Assembly (NCBI GenBank): GCA_036571765.1
Contig: BROE01000003.1
Location: 9,376,018 to 9,440,017 of the forward strand
Reading direction: 5' to 3'
DNA from: Plecoglossus altivelis
Lineage: Eukaryota; Chordata; Actinopteri; Osmeriformes; Plecoglossidae
DNA length: 64,000 nt
The translations under genes were made by a program, and so were the position numbers. Positions 37,158 to 50,900 of the stretch are shown here, in pieces (the stretch's first letter is position 1; each line of letters starts with the position of its first letter). Below the pieces are notes generated by a model. It saw only the letters and a program-made list of their open reading frames with translations. It had not been told where the DNA came from and ran no database searches.

Positions 37158-40100
37158 TATGAGAACCCACTTGGCTGCAGTGGTAAAACCAATGGGGCTT
37201 GACGTATAACTTTAGGCTGGAAAAGTGTCGGGGAGGGGGTACTTTATACTCCCTACTCATGTAAGCCTGCGGAACGTTATGTTGCCACATTTACCCTTGT
37301 ATACAGTCCTGACGGTGTGGATGGGAAGTACAACATAAATGCAAAATAAACATGAAGCAAGGTACGGTGGCGTCACATATTTGAATGCAAACGCCCAGCC
37401 TTTATGTCACGATGATTCAATGGCTGCAGCTCGACTTGTCGCGTGTATGTCATTCTTGGGTTTGGTCCTGGACCTGACTCTGGTGTGTGGGTATGGTCCT
37501 CTCGGTCCATGAGCTCACACTACAGTAAACCGGGTGTATTTGCTTTGTGCCACAAAGCTCAGATAAAAGACGACGGAAACTCTCTAACTCTTCATTTCAT
37601 GCTCTGTCCACTTCTCACTACGTCATGCACACAAAGAAACTCCTAATCCACTCTCATTCTACCATGTATAATGTGTGCTTCTATTCCAGTCAAAACCAAC
37701 CTGAAAATAAACCCTGATGCTATTCTAATGCCTAGTCTGACATTGAATCTCCCATCTCATCCTGACCACACCACAAACTCCCCATAACCCCACATTTTAA
37801 TCCCAAACCCTGTACTTCGGCCACTTTACTAAACCAGCAGAGCTGGAAATAGACAGACATTTACATGTCCTGAACTTCCAAGATAAATATATGTATGTGG
37901 TGGCCGGAATAATTGCTTGGAACATTATTTACCTTGCAGTTTGGACCAGGGTTTAGTTTCCCATTCTTTCATTCTCTGTCCTGGTTTTCAGGCTGAGCTG
38001 AAGGGGTTTAGCAAACCGTTTTTGGAATGGAAGCACTTCACCACAATGTCTGGTTCAGTTCAGATGAAAAGTGCGATTAACATCGATGGTTTAGGGAAAA
38101 AAACTCTTTGGTGTTCAGTCATTTAGGAAGGAAGACCATCTGAGTGTGTAATATTATTACCTTTAGGGCTCATTTAGCTCAACATTGGGGTACTAAACCA
38201 AACCCATGTTTGGTCGTCCCTGTCAGGGTGACTGCGGAATAAGATCCATCAAAGATAACTCATCTTCAACCCTGCACACACTCTCCACAACTTAACGGAC
38301 TTCAAACACAGCAAGGAACACACACTTCAAACATAACAGCGGCCCAGTCTCGATTCACAGCTAGAATGAGCATCGGGTAAGATGATCAAAGGGGAATCAT
38401 CCTTGATTGAATGCACCCCTCGAAAACAACCTCATAGCTCAGCTAAATGAAAACTCATTGAACGTTCCGCTGAAGTCAACGTCAAATCCTGTGACCTTGG
38501 GAGAGTTGAACAAGTTCAGGATGTTGGATTTGAGACACATGATGAGCCTATCAGTGTTGTTTCTTAAATACGATTCAGCTATTCAACTGTTTGTTTCGGA
38601 TATCCACGATGTAGGGCCAAACAATGTCAGAAACAGCAAAACAACACATGTATCCAAGTAATCCAGGCCTAAATGAAATATTTTCAGGTTCAGCAGCTTT
38701 ATGTTGTTGTTGATAAATGTGAGCACCAGTATATCCCAAAGTCCCAAATGTATTTTCTGACTGCAAATGTCCCTGTTGCCAGTTTAAGTTGATCACCCAA
38801 CACACACCGAAAGAGACTTATTGTCTGTTTTTGTTTGCAATCGTCTAGAAATGACTTAGTCTTCATTTTCTCCGTTTTTTTGTCATGTAGCTCACAGCCA
38901 TAGCTCATGGGCTACTAGCTACCATGTAGTGGTAAATCCATTTCCTTTAGGAACATTTCTCTGTTTACTGTGGAAAAGGAAGGGTTTTACGTCAGCCTCC
39001 GTGTTCAGCCCGTCCCACTCGTCTGTCTCGTCTGTCTTGTCGTGTCATATTTTCCAAAACGGAAGGTTCTCTCAGCACATGCTAGTCTTCGTTAATCTCC
39101 TCCCAGCGTCAGTGGTTGACATCCGAACCTATCGTATGACAAGATGACTTTGGCCGGTTGTAAGGTCTGAAAACACTGGTGATTAGGTTAGGTTGCATTT
39201 ATGCACATTTGGGAGGGAGAGGGAGAAAGGGAGACAGTGCTGGAAATAGGTCATTGATGTCATAGATATCGTCAATAGGTCATTGTTGGAGCCTCATGGC
39301 CACAAGTGAACCTGATATGATCGCAAATACGTGTGGCTTCAGGGAGCTTCAGGGCTCTGGGCTAAGAAGGGCTTGAGGTCTTTACTCCCCAAGGAAGGGT
39401 GGCGGGCACTAAGCTAAACGGCTAACAGCTAAACATGGTAGTTTCAATGGGCTCACAGTGCTGTGTGTTTACAGAACAGATTAGCGTTAGCCAAAGGCTA
39501 GCATGGCTAATCTTGCTGTGAGGTTTAGTGTGGAGAGGGCACAGGGGCTGTGTGTGTGAAGGAATGAGATATTTAAGTATGTGGGGGTGGGATGTGTAAT
39601 TGTGTGTGTGTGTGTGTGTGTGTAGGAGGGGAGGTATTAAGCTGGCTGAGTCTGGGAGTTTAGGGGGTTGAAGTTCAAATATTGATAGTTAGTAACCTCA
39701 GCTCTAGCACCCAGAGGGTAATCACAATGTCAATCCTTTGAGAGGAACTCCCCCTCAGAGAGCTCGCTGTTTGTTCAGGACATGTTGCTGTGCTCCTCAG
39801 CTAGACGAGCTGGGCTCCATCACAAGGCCACAAGGTCTTCAGCACCGACAAAAAAACCCACACAACTTGGCACTGCTTGAGTTCATTCGATGCCAAGTAG
39901 TAAAATGAAATTGACTAAAAATAAATCTGCGATGATGGATATTTGTATGTAGAAGACAAAAATATTTGGAGGTGGAATTTGCCTTTGTCTGAATCCGTTA
40001 TCCCCCAAGATATCTCAGACAGCTTCAGATCTGTGCCAATTATTCTGGCAATTTGCCATTTGACTGTTCAAAACGACTTTGTTGATTATCCCATACCAGA

Positions 40101-41659
40101 TTGATTATCCACGCTATTGAATACTGTAGTGGAAATGTCTCTCTGGTCATGAAGAATTTTCAATGTTCATCAACAATACCATCAGAAAGAAGGAAGAGGT
40201 CCACTTCCTGTGTATTACAAAAGGAAACTGAATCTCCCTTGTGGAGAGATAAGCAATGTAAAAACCCAGCACATGTCAAATCCAAACATGCTCTCAAAGG
40301 TTCAGTTGAGGAAATATCCTCTCAACGTTTTCAGGATTCTCGTATCTTGGACCAGCTGTTCCCCTTTGATTGCAGTCTAACCTGAGTTCAACCTAGACAG
40401 AACAAATTTGCAGATCATTCGCAATAATTAAGGTGTACAGAATTTTGAAAAGTGAGTCCAGCATCCCCCTTCCTCCCCCATCCCCCTGTCCTCACCTAGT
40501 CACTCACATGCAGAGAAGGCTACAGCATGCTGGTATTTTCACTCTCTCTGTTGCAACTCTGATGTTAATACTGGTGGTGGGATCAGCTCATTCCTGTGCT
40601 GAGGTGTGAGGGTGCCACAAGCGTGCATGGGAGTCTGTCCCCCTGGGCCTCTTCGTGTGTGCAGCTGAGGTGTTGAACCGAAGGGGATTAGACAGCTCGG
40701 AGTCAAGCTAAGACACGCTTCCTCTCGCCTCAGTATGAGATGGGACCCGGCTCCCTGGCCTGTTTCAACAGCCTTCATTACGCTACAGAGAAACACTGTC
40801 TCTTTACCAAACAACTCTGACTCTGTAATCTGCCATCCTCAAATCTTTATTTAGGATATCATGTATCTACAGGTCCACGGTACAAAAATGTCCTAGTATG
40901 TAGGCTGTATCTTTATGGGATAATCTCCTTTATATTGCCCTCTCCTCTCACCCCTCTCCTCTTTCTCCCCCCCCCACTCTCCCCCTATCCAGAGCTGCTC
41001 CTCGGGGGCAGTGTGTCAGTCTTCCTGGGGCCCTCCGAAGGCCTCCACTCCCACACTCTGCTGCTGGATGAGGAGCGGGGCCGTCTGCTCCTGGGGGCCA
41101 AAGATCAAATCTACCTGCTGGACCCTGACAACCTGGCCAGGGGCCCTAGAAAGGTACATCACGCCCGCAAATCCACACGAGTATTGACACAGTAAAGAAC
41201 TCTCTCCGGCCTCAACAGAGGAAATGTTCTGGCCGAGCTTCAAGTCCCAACAGCTGAGCTGGCTGAGTTCGTTTCCCCTGCAGACACTACTGAAGCTGTC
41301 ACGGACGTCAGGCATGCAGCCTCACGCACGGATCCCCCTCTCACGTCCCAGTAAGCTCAGCTATGTGGCTGAATAGCTCATTACCGCGAGCCCAATCATT
41401 TCATTTCTCATCCAGAACTGTCACGGACCCCTTCGAGCAGAATCTGTGTTGACAGGAGAGGAATTTTGGCGTTTAGATGCGAGCGGGAAATGCACTTGGT
41501 CATATGTTGTTGGGAGGTGTGAACAGGTCTCTTCTCGCCAGACAGCCATCTTAGACTAGCTGTGGTATCTGCTCTGAACTGGCTGAGGTTGGCACGGTGA
41601 GAGGTCAGCTCATGACCTTCGCACACCTTATTCCCTTTCCCTGTACCCACACACACACG

Positions 41660-41690
<31 letters not shown>

Positions 41691-43367
41691 ACACACACAC
41701 ACACACATACACACACACACATGCACACACTGAGAACGAGGGATGCATTTAGAGGGATTACATATGTTGAGGTTTGTAAATGTGAGAATGTGTTTACGCA
41801 GCTGGGGCTGATCGTCCACTGAGAAGACCCTCTGTTTATTTGATCTTTATCTCGTTGTTTTAACTCTTAGTCCGTCCCGTTAAGTGTTGCCTTTCTGGTC
41901 ACTGATACCGATGCTCAGAAGATAGTCAGGATTGGTCTTATTGTAAGAGAAGTGCGTGAGTTTCATCGGGACCAAGACAAATACACAGAAATTAGTCACA
42001 GCTCAGGCCCACGGCATACTCTGCTCCGTAGCTGGGTTCGTGGTGAAGTGTCGATGCAGATGGTGTTGGCTTACACAGACCGAGGGAGAGGGCGCAGGGA
42101 ACACTCTGGCACCAATGCCTTGCAGTATGTGTTCATGACAGCTGGTAACAAGGCCCACCAGGTACCTCTGAGTACCAGCAGGCGGGGTTGGGGGGGGGGG
42201 GGGGGAGGGGGGGGGTCTGTTGAGAGGGGGGGGGGTTCGTTCAGGCAAATTCCAGGTACATAGTGCGAATGTGTGGAAAAGCGTGATTCCAAAGTCCTCC
42301 CAGTGTCCCAACAGCCTGCTCAGGGCCTGTACTTGACGTCGTGGCTCAAACTCAACTAAGGCTAAAGTCTCGACACAAACCACATACTGTACCCATACAG
42401 GAAATCATAATTCCTTTATGAATTCCGCGGCGCAATAAGATCATGCACTGTAGAATTATGAAACAGCTGGGAGACAGAGAGAGTGTGTGTGCAGGCGATA
42501 GAGTGCGTTCGCGCGTGTGTGTAATGGAGAGAGAGTGCGTGCGTGTTAGTAGTCGGTTGACCTCTTTAATTATGGTGATAGCTCTCCTTGGCAGATTTGG
42601 AGGTGAACATGCTAAGCACATAAGCCTGTTATAACACATGTGTGGGCACAGTGGGGTACATGCAAGGGACACTGGATGTAAGCCCTCCCTCACACACTAA
42701 TACCAGTGACAGCAGGTGTTAATAGTAATACAACAAAGGTCCACCAGCCAAATCCACTAAGAAAAACGAGTCTTACAATTCCTGTGGGATTACTGTAATA
42801 AAGTGCATTCAATTGGGTTGAATTCAAAGTGTGTGTGTGTGTGTGGGAATGTGCTTGTGTGTGTGTGTGTTTGTGTGTGTGTGGGCATGTGTTTGTGTGT
42901 GTTTGTGTGCATGTGTGTCCATGCATGTCTATACGTGTATGTCCGTGTGTGTGACATGCGCTTGCGTCTCTCCGCAGATCAGCTGGCCTGCCCCCAGAGA
43001 ACGAGTGGAGATGTGCAAACTGGCAGGGAAGAATGCCCATGTGAGTGTACCTATACAATACATCAACCTGCTATGGGGGGAGCTGCAACGGGGTGGAAAC
43101 GTTTCAAGTTCAGTGCACTGACCACAAGTTGTTCCCTGCCAGATGGAGTGTGCTAACTTTGTGCGTGTGCTGCATAACTACAACCGTACACATGTGTATG
43201 CCTGTGGAACCGGAGCCTTCCATCCCAGCTGTGCTTTTGTGGAGATTTCTGGACAAAGACAGGTAAGAGGGGGGGACACAGTCAGTACTGCTCACTGAGA
43301 GGAGTTGGACTGAACATGGCCAGATCATCGACGGGCACAAGGCTCTTTCAAACTTTCTATATTTCTC

Positions 43368-43405
<38 letters not shown>

Positions 43406-45577
43406 CTCTCTCTCTCTCTCACTCTCCTTTCTCTCTCTCACACTCTGCTTTCCCTCTCTCTCTCCCTCTCCCCTCTCCCTCTCTCCACCCCATCCCTCTC
43501 TCTCTGCCCCTCCTCTCCGTTCTCTCCATCTCTCCCTCCCCCCCCCCCTTTCTTCCAACCCACGCTCCCTCCCACTCTCCCCTCTCCTCTCCCTCTTCTC
43601 CCCATCTCCTCCCGTTCTTCTCTTTCCTCTCCCCATCTCCTCTCCGTCTCTCCCCTCCCTCCTCTCCCTCTCTCTCTCCCTCCCTCCCAGACTGGAGTGT
43701 TCCAGTTGCTTTCGTCCACTGTTGAGTCTGGCAGGCTCAAGTGTCCATACGATCCCTGGCAACCCTTCACCTCCGTTCTCACAGGTCAGATAATCGTCAT
43801 CCCTGATAGACCCTCTCCTCACCTGCGGTCTATACTGTACTTATCTAAAAAGATCCATCCACTCCCACAGTCTAATACTGTACAAACATGTAAGGATCAC
43901 ATGTTTCCTACCGGCTACAAGGTATGCGTATCTGAGATCCTCCTCTCCGGTCAATAGTGGACGTCGTCACAGAACTGCTTTTCCTTCTCTGTTGTTTCCT
44001 GGTCCCTGTAGTCCTCTAGGCTGGCCCCATGCTAACTGATTCTGGGTGTCAGCTGTGCGCTACACTTGTCTTCTCTGGATCTCTGGCAGAGTAGAGAGGC
44101 GTTCCTGTCTGAGTGAAATAAACAAAGACACTTGGCAGGAAACCATAAACATTCAGCCATACTGTTGAGATTTTGTTGGACCTTTGTGTCAAATACTTCA
44201 ATATCTTAAACTATCCCTCAGGATCTGTGTGTTTGTGTGTGGTTATGTTTATGTGTGTTGTGTGGCTATATTGTGGTGAGGTAATACGAAAATGGCAGAT
44301 CACCTTAAAACCATTTTATCAACATGCTCTCTTTTTGGAAAATATTTTTAAAGACATTGCACACAGGGTCTGGCTGGAAAAACAGTTTTAATGCTAATCA
44401 TCGATGTCTCACGCAGGCCCTCTGTTCATTGGTTTTAATCAACGTTCTTCCTTTCTGATTGGTTCCAGACCAGTACCTTTATGCTGGCACCGCCTCTGAC
44501 TTCCTGGGTAAAGACACAACCTTCACCCGGTCCCTAGGCCCGCCTCCCGACCAGCACTTCATACGCACAGACATCTCAGAAGACTACTGGATTAACGGTA
44601 CATACAAGCAGTCACACACACACGTTATTGTTCATTGACATGCACACGCAGGCAAGACTCATGCTGAGTCTCGTCATAGGCGCTCGTTTCCCTCTCAGTG
44701 TTTCCACGTCCCGCCTCTCCATCGATACAAAGGCAGCCTGTATGTTGCCAGGGTAGGATACAGTTCACCTATTGGCGGTCCTGTCCACAGGAAACAGCCC
44801 TCTTATTCATCGAGCGGTTTTATATGAATGCCAGAGTGGAGGGGCCACACCTAGGGAGGGTTTGACTGTGTCCCAGAGTTCCACAGTCGAGCTCACCACT
44901 CGGTTTTCAATGATGCACACTGCGGGGTCTCCCCAGCCAGCCAGCCAGTCTGTCTCCCCTCCTCTCCTCTCCCCTTTCTCCCCTCCCTTCCCATCATTTC
45001 CCCAGCCAGCTCTGCCACGGATCAACAGTTGTCACCAGCCTCCCAAGTCCTGACACATGCTATCCACATTTCACAGCCTCAAGGCCAGGGTGTGGTGGGG
45101 TGGTCTGTGGTGGGCCGGATGTCTCTTGAAGGATTCTGCGTGTGTCTTTATGCGTTTGTTGGTGGGTGCGTGTGTTTGCGTGTGTGTGTTTTTCGTGTGT
45201 TTGTATGTGTCTTTGTGTTGGAATATGGTCTGTGTCAGCTAAGTGTGTATATCTCATCTGCGTATGCTTGGTAAATGTCTGTGTGTTTGTGTTGCTTTAT
45301 CACGGAGAAAGAGAGAGAAAGAGAGAGATAGATAAATAGATCATTTCTCTCTGTGCCAGGTTGTTAAAGTGGAACATCTTATATTACATTACCTACAATA
45401 AAGTATACAGAGAGTCTGTTGTGTGTATGAGAGTGGGCCAGGGTCAGACTGAATGAGGTATTGCTTCCAGCTGGATGTGGATGCCATGCTACTGTAGCAT
45501 GTTCTGTCTGAGATGGGCATGTCTCTTTCTTACACGCAAGCACATACTCGCAGTATATGCCCTTTTTTTCGATGTCT

Positions 45578-45630
<53 letters not shown>

Positions 45631-45846
45631 TCTCTTTATTTCTCTGAGGTGTTCTGGCTTGCGTTGTAACATTGATAAATCGGCTATCTCAGGAGAAGAC
45701 ACAATGAGACTATAAATTATTAGTAGTAGTGCATATAAGCGTGTGTTCAACCCCTTGCAGGCACTGCAGGGTGTAGCTGTAAATATTTAAGTGTTGCTTG
45801 TGTTAACACTCTCTCTCACCCCCTCCCTCTATCCTTGCTACATTTC

Positions 45847-45902
<56 letters not shown>

Positions 45903-46040
45903 GAGGCCAGATTCATCTCTGCTCATCCCATCTCGGACACGTACAACCCAGACGATGACAAAATTTACTTCTTCTTCCGCGAGGTGTCCCGCGACGGGAA
46001 TGACAAATCCGTCCTGTCTCGCGTGGCGCGAGTGTGTAAG

Positions 46041-46071
<31 letters not shown>

Positions 46072-46679
46072 GGGGGGGGGGGTTATAAAGGTGTTTGGAC
46101 TTCGTTACTCCCCCCTAGTGATCTTGTCTGATTGATCTTCCTGTTGGCTACAGATGTGCTTAAACCCCCCTGGGGTGTTGGCTTCCTGGTACAGTCCTCC
46201 TTTGTGTTGTGTTGAAAGAGGAGCACATCACTCTTGTCAGGGGGGGTAAATCAAGGTATAACCCCCTTTGTGTTTGGCTCAAAGGGTAGGCTGTGGTCCC
46301 ATCCCTGGACAGTAAGAGAGATAAATGGACTTGGACTTGTCTGGCCCCAGTCCATATCCTCATGTCAGTCCCCTCACTGCTGGAGATGTATACGCAGCAG
46401 ACATACATATGAGTATACTATATATGGACCATGACAAGCCTCATCCCCACACAGAGCAAGAGTAAAGTGGTGGGATTTTATCAATTACAGACACACGCAT
46501 ACACGCAGTGCGGACTGTGCAGTCTGGTTCTGGGCCTGACCACTCTTCGTGCAGGATAAATATTCAGAGGCCTGTTGCAACATTCTCAAGTTCCAGCTCT
46601 GCGAGTGTTTATGACTTAAGAGTAAGCTGCAAGGCAGACTTGAGGGGGATTCCTGTCTTAATAACCACTGGGTGTGTTT

Positions 46680-46726
<47 letters not shown>

Positions 46727-47956
46727 GCAGACAGGAATAGGGTGGGCTGGGTTCTCTTAAGGCTAAGGGGACCAGTTACTGCTGCCATCTTTATAGATGA
46801 TAGCATTTAGAAAAAAGCCTCATTAAACCTTTTGGGGTTTTCCTGCTCGGGAAACTCGAGGGGGAGAGAGAGAGAGGTAAGAGCGTGAGAGAGAGAGAGG
46901 TAAGAGGGGGAGAGAGAGGTAAGAGGGGGAGAGAGAGGTAAGAGGGGGAGAGAGAGAGGTAAGAGGGGAGAGAGAGAGGTACGAGGGGGAGAGAGGGAGA
47001 GAGGTAAGAGGTGGCGAGAGAGGCAAGAGGGGGAGAGAGGGAGAGAGGTAAGAGGGGGAAAGAGGGAGAGAAAGAGATGGAGAGGCATGCGAGTGTTTGT
47101 GAGTGTCGGTTCGTGGATCCCTTTAATGGCCTCTGCTTGTCGTTGGGTTATTTCAGGGGCGGGTTCAACAGGGGGGTTTGTCCAAGACCCTCAGACGGTA
47201 CAAAGAGGAGAGACACTCCAAGCCTCCCTCCCTAACCCTCTTGGAGAGCCGTGCTATCCCAGGCCTATGCACATGCTAATCAGCATACCTGCATAATTAA
47301 TGAGCCTCCTCGTTTACCTTCAGGCCCACTTCACCTCTCCTTCGGTCCGTTCCCTCCGCTCGCTCTCCCTCTCATGAATTCCTCTCTCTCTCGCTCCGTC
47401 TCTTTTCTCTCTCCAGTCCCTCCCTCCTTCCCACCGTCCCAGGCTGTTCTGTATGATCCTTTTGTCTCTGGGTTCTGCCAGCCATTAGTGTTAATCAGCG
47501 GTCCTCCCCTGTTCAGCTAGGTAAATAAGCAGTATCCCGACCAGACACATGTGCCAGTAGCTTACCTGACCTCTAACTACGTACGAGACAACAGGACTCT
47601 GTGGGCTTTGGAGGTCGGGAAGCGAGGCTGAAATGCGGTCACGGTCAAGTTAAGGTTGCGTGGAAAGCACGTCATTGAAGAAGTTGTGGTCTCAAAACCA
47701 GGTTGTGTTTGTCGAGCAGAAGGACGTGCCACATTGGTTTGGAGGGTTAGGTGGTGGTTGTGCTATTGAGATGATGAGAGAGGTTGTGGTTGTGTTTCAG
47801 AATGACGTGGGAGGTCTGAGGAGTTTGACCAACAAATGGACCACCTTCCTGAAGGCCAGACTGGTGTGCTCCATACCAGGGCCCGACGGAGTGGACACAC
47901 ACTTCGACGAACTCCGTGAGTACCACACTCACCCCTCCCTACCCCAGCACCTCCTA

Positions 47957-47994
<38 letters not shown>

Positions 47995-50900
47995 TCACAT
48001 TCACACACTCACTCACTCATTCACTCATTCACACACTCACTCACTCACTCACTTACACACTCACACAAACAGTCTCGCTCACTCGCTCAGACAGTCCTCC
48101 ATGATCGCTGCATGTCTGTGTGTGTTGCAGAGGACATCTTCCTGCTCCCCTCCAGAGATGAGAAGAACCCGGTGGTGTACGGAGTGTTCACCACCTCCAG
48201 GTATGGAGCTTACCTGCACATACACACACACACACATACACACACGCACACACACACCCAGAACCATGCAGCTCATAGCACGCCTGTGTGTATTTGTGCT
48301 TCACTCTTACTCACTCCGCAATCAGGATCGCTCTTTATCCTAATGCGCCACTGACATGTTACTCACACTTTACGCTCGTGTGAGTAACGTGTGCAACACG
48401 TGTGTAACGTGTGGTGTGATGTGTGCGTCTCCACATCCTCAGCTCTGTGTTCCGGGGCTCAGCAGTGTGTGTGTACAGCATGGCTGACATCAGGGCAGTG
48501 TTCAACGGGCCCTATGCTCACAAGGAAGGACCAGACCACCGCTGGGTGGAGTATGATGGCAGGATTCCATACCCAAGACCTGGCACGGTACGTTACACAC
48601 ACACACACGTGCTCACACACGTGCTCACACCCGCACACACTCCCACACGCGCTTACAGAAACAGTTGGCTCTTGCAGTGAGAATGTCCACATCGACTAAC
48701 CTGTGCCCTGTCATGTATGTACTGAGTGACCCAGTCCTGATTAAGAATAACAAACATGTCTATCATGACATCATGCCTATTTGGATGTAATTATGGAGTG
48801 GATTACAGTAAAAGAGCTGACTTTGTGTGTGTAAGTGTCCATGTGTGTGTATTTGTGAGTTGACATGTGTGATTGACCAGTCAGACCAGAGAGTGAGTTT
48901 ACTGTAATAGCGGTGAGAAGGGGCTGAGAAAAAAAAGCATATCCACCACCTTATTTCACCACTAGGTGGCGACAAATGCCTATTTATACAGTCTTGGTGA
49001 AAAGTTGAAGTTCAAATTTCCTGTTCCCTTCAATCATCACGCTTATAGCATCCTTACAATAATCATTACATTATAATGCGTTACCACCCATTTTTATTAA
49101 GGAATATTTGATTATTTAGTCCATTTTTCATCACAGTAATGACACATCAAGTTAATAGGATTGTCGGTTGTTCCTCAGTGCCCCAGTAAGACCTATGACC
49201 CAAGGATAAAGACCACTAAAGACTTCTCGGACGAGGTGGTGAGCTTCGTCCGCTACCACCCGCTCATGCATCGGTCTGTCCACCCGCTGACAGGACGACC
49301 CGTGTTCACGCGTGTTCGTGTGGACTACACCTTGACCCAGATAGTGGTGGACCGTGTCACAGCTGAAGATGGGCACTACGAGGTCATGTTCCTGGGCACA
49401 GGTGAGACTCAGAGCCGACTATCATCTCAGATGTGGGTGAACAGTGAAAGAGGCTTTGAGGGAATCACTGGTTTATTTGGACGTTTTCAGTGGAGGGCTT
49501 AAAAAATATCTTGACGCTGCCCTTGCCATAGCTCACCAGCAGAGGGAGCCCTAGTATTGTTTGTGTTTGAGCGATACGAAATGAGTTTGTTTTGCACTAA
49601 AACGTCGCTGGTGGCAGGGGATTGTTCAACACCATGTTTTTCATGAATGTGTGAGAAGAAGGCATGAATGAGAACAATGTTGCTTTCTAGTCATCTGCAG
49701 CTCTTCTTGTTTGCATCACTTTGTTCAGTGTATGTTTTCCCAGTGGGAAATCATAGTTTACAAAATGAGCTGCTTTGCTTTGACATTACCTTACTTGCTC
49801 TCTGTCTTTCTTGATTTCGTTGGTTGTTTTCTTGCTCTGTGTGTGTGTGTGTGTTAGATGCTGGGTCCGTTCTCAAGGTGGTGAGCATCACTCAAGAGAA
49901 CTGGTCCACTGAAGAAGTGGTGCTTGAAGAACTCCAAGTGTTCCAGGTAATCTTCATGCTAAGCCAAGCACACACACACGCGCACGCACACACACACGCA
50001 CACACACACACAGGCACACGCGCACACACGCAAACACAAAGACGGTTATCCTTGGTTGTGAAACACGAGACAAAAATGATTTCAATTGTGATCACACTCT
50101 GTCACCTCCCTCTCTCCTCTCTCGCTCCTCTGTTCCTGGCCTGGATCTGAAACAATGCATGTTTGTCATGTATGCTTCTCCCCCCAGGTTCCCACAGCCA
50201 TCCTGAGTATGGAGATATCTTCTAAACAGGTCAGACCACCTGCCCTGCCTACCTCTCTTATTCATGAGTGTTTTATGCTGTTTCTGTTCTGCACTGGTCT
50301 GAAGTTGTTGGATTCACTACATCCACGGAACTACCTCCTTCTCCCCCCGCCACCGCCCTCCCACCCCACCCCACATGCACACACACACAGACAGACAGAC
50401 TCACTCGACCTCAACTCTTTGCTACCCCTTTCAGTCTAGCTGCCCCTCTTCCTGCCTCTATCCTCTGTTCTTACCTTCCTCACCTCCTCCCCCCTCCTCC
50501 CCCCTCCTCTCCCTTGTTATCTGGGGGTCAGTGGTGTCAGTAGACCCTTCAGTTCCAATCAGACGCTTTCTTCATCAAAGGGAACTCCTGGCCAGACTCT
50601 GCAGCTGTGTGTGTGTGCGTGTGTGTGCACATGTGTGTGTGCCCCCGTGTGTGTGTTTCTGCATGTTTTCTTCTATACTCTTTGTGTTTGCTGTCTATCC
50701 CAGCATGTGAGCTTTGTTTTGGAGTCTTCACCTCAGGCGAGTTAGAGCAGATCCATAGAAACCCTTTCTCTCTGTCTCTCTGTCTCTCTCTCTCTCTTGC
50801 TTTCTCTGCTTTTGTTTTCATGTTTATTTAGGACTGAAATTGAAATGAGTTTCATACATATGTGGGTTGCCTCCCAGAAATTCTGTTTTGACAAACTCCT

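Larger units (their letters stand above)
41154..42977 (+). other. sema3d: Intron between coding exons 2 and 3
   Basis: 1.8 kb, no exon. It holds a CA microsatellite (41648-41722), a G-homopolymer-rich block (42190-42235) and GT repeats (42829-42916) close to the exon 3 acceptor (CTCTCCGCAG). Confidence 0.9.
44598..45903 (+). other. sema3d: Intron between coding exons 6 and 7
   Basis: 1.3 kb without an exon. Two TC microsatellites (45582-45636 and 45844-45900) occupy its 3' part. The second abuts the TAG acceptor of exon 7. Confidence 0.9.
46041..47800 (+). other. sema3d: Intron between coding exons 7 and 8
   Basis: 1.76 kb. From its first bases it is a GT repeat ending in a G run (46043-46082). 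A second GT microsatellite (46682-46723), the GGTAAGAG minisatellite (46859-47078) and an AT-rich element (47255-47320) follow. No exon seen. Confidence 0.9.

Noticed and set aside
47660..48343. 227-codon plus-strand frame spanning coding exons 8 and 9
   Set aside because: It reads in a single frame through intron and CA repeats. Exons 8 and 9 are real but are joined by splicing in different frames.
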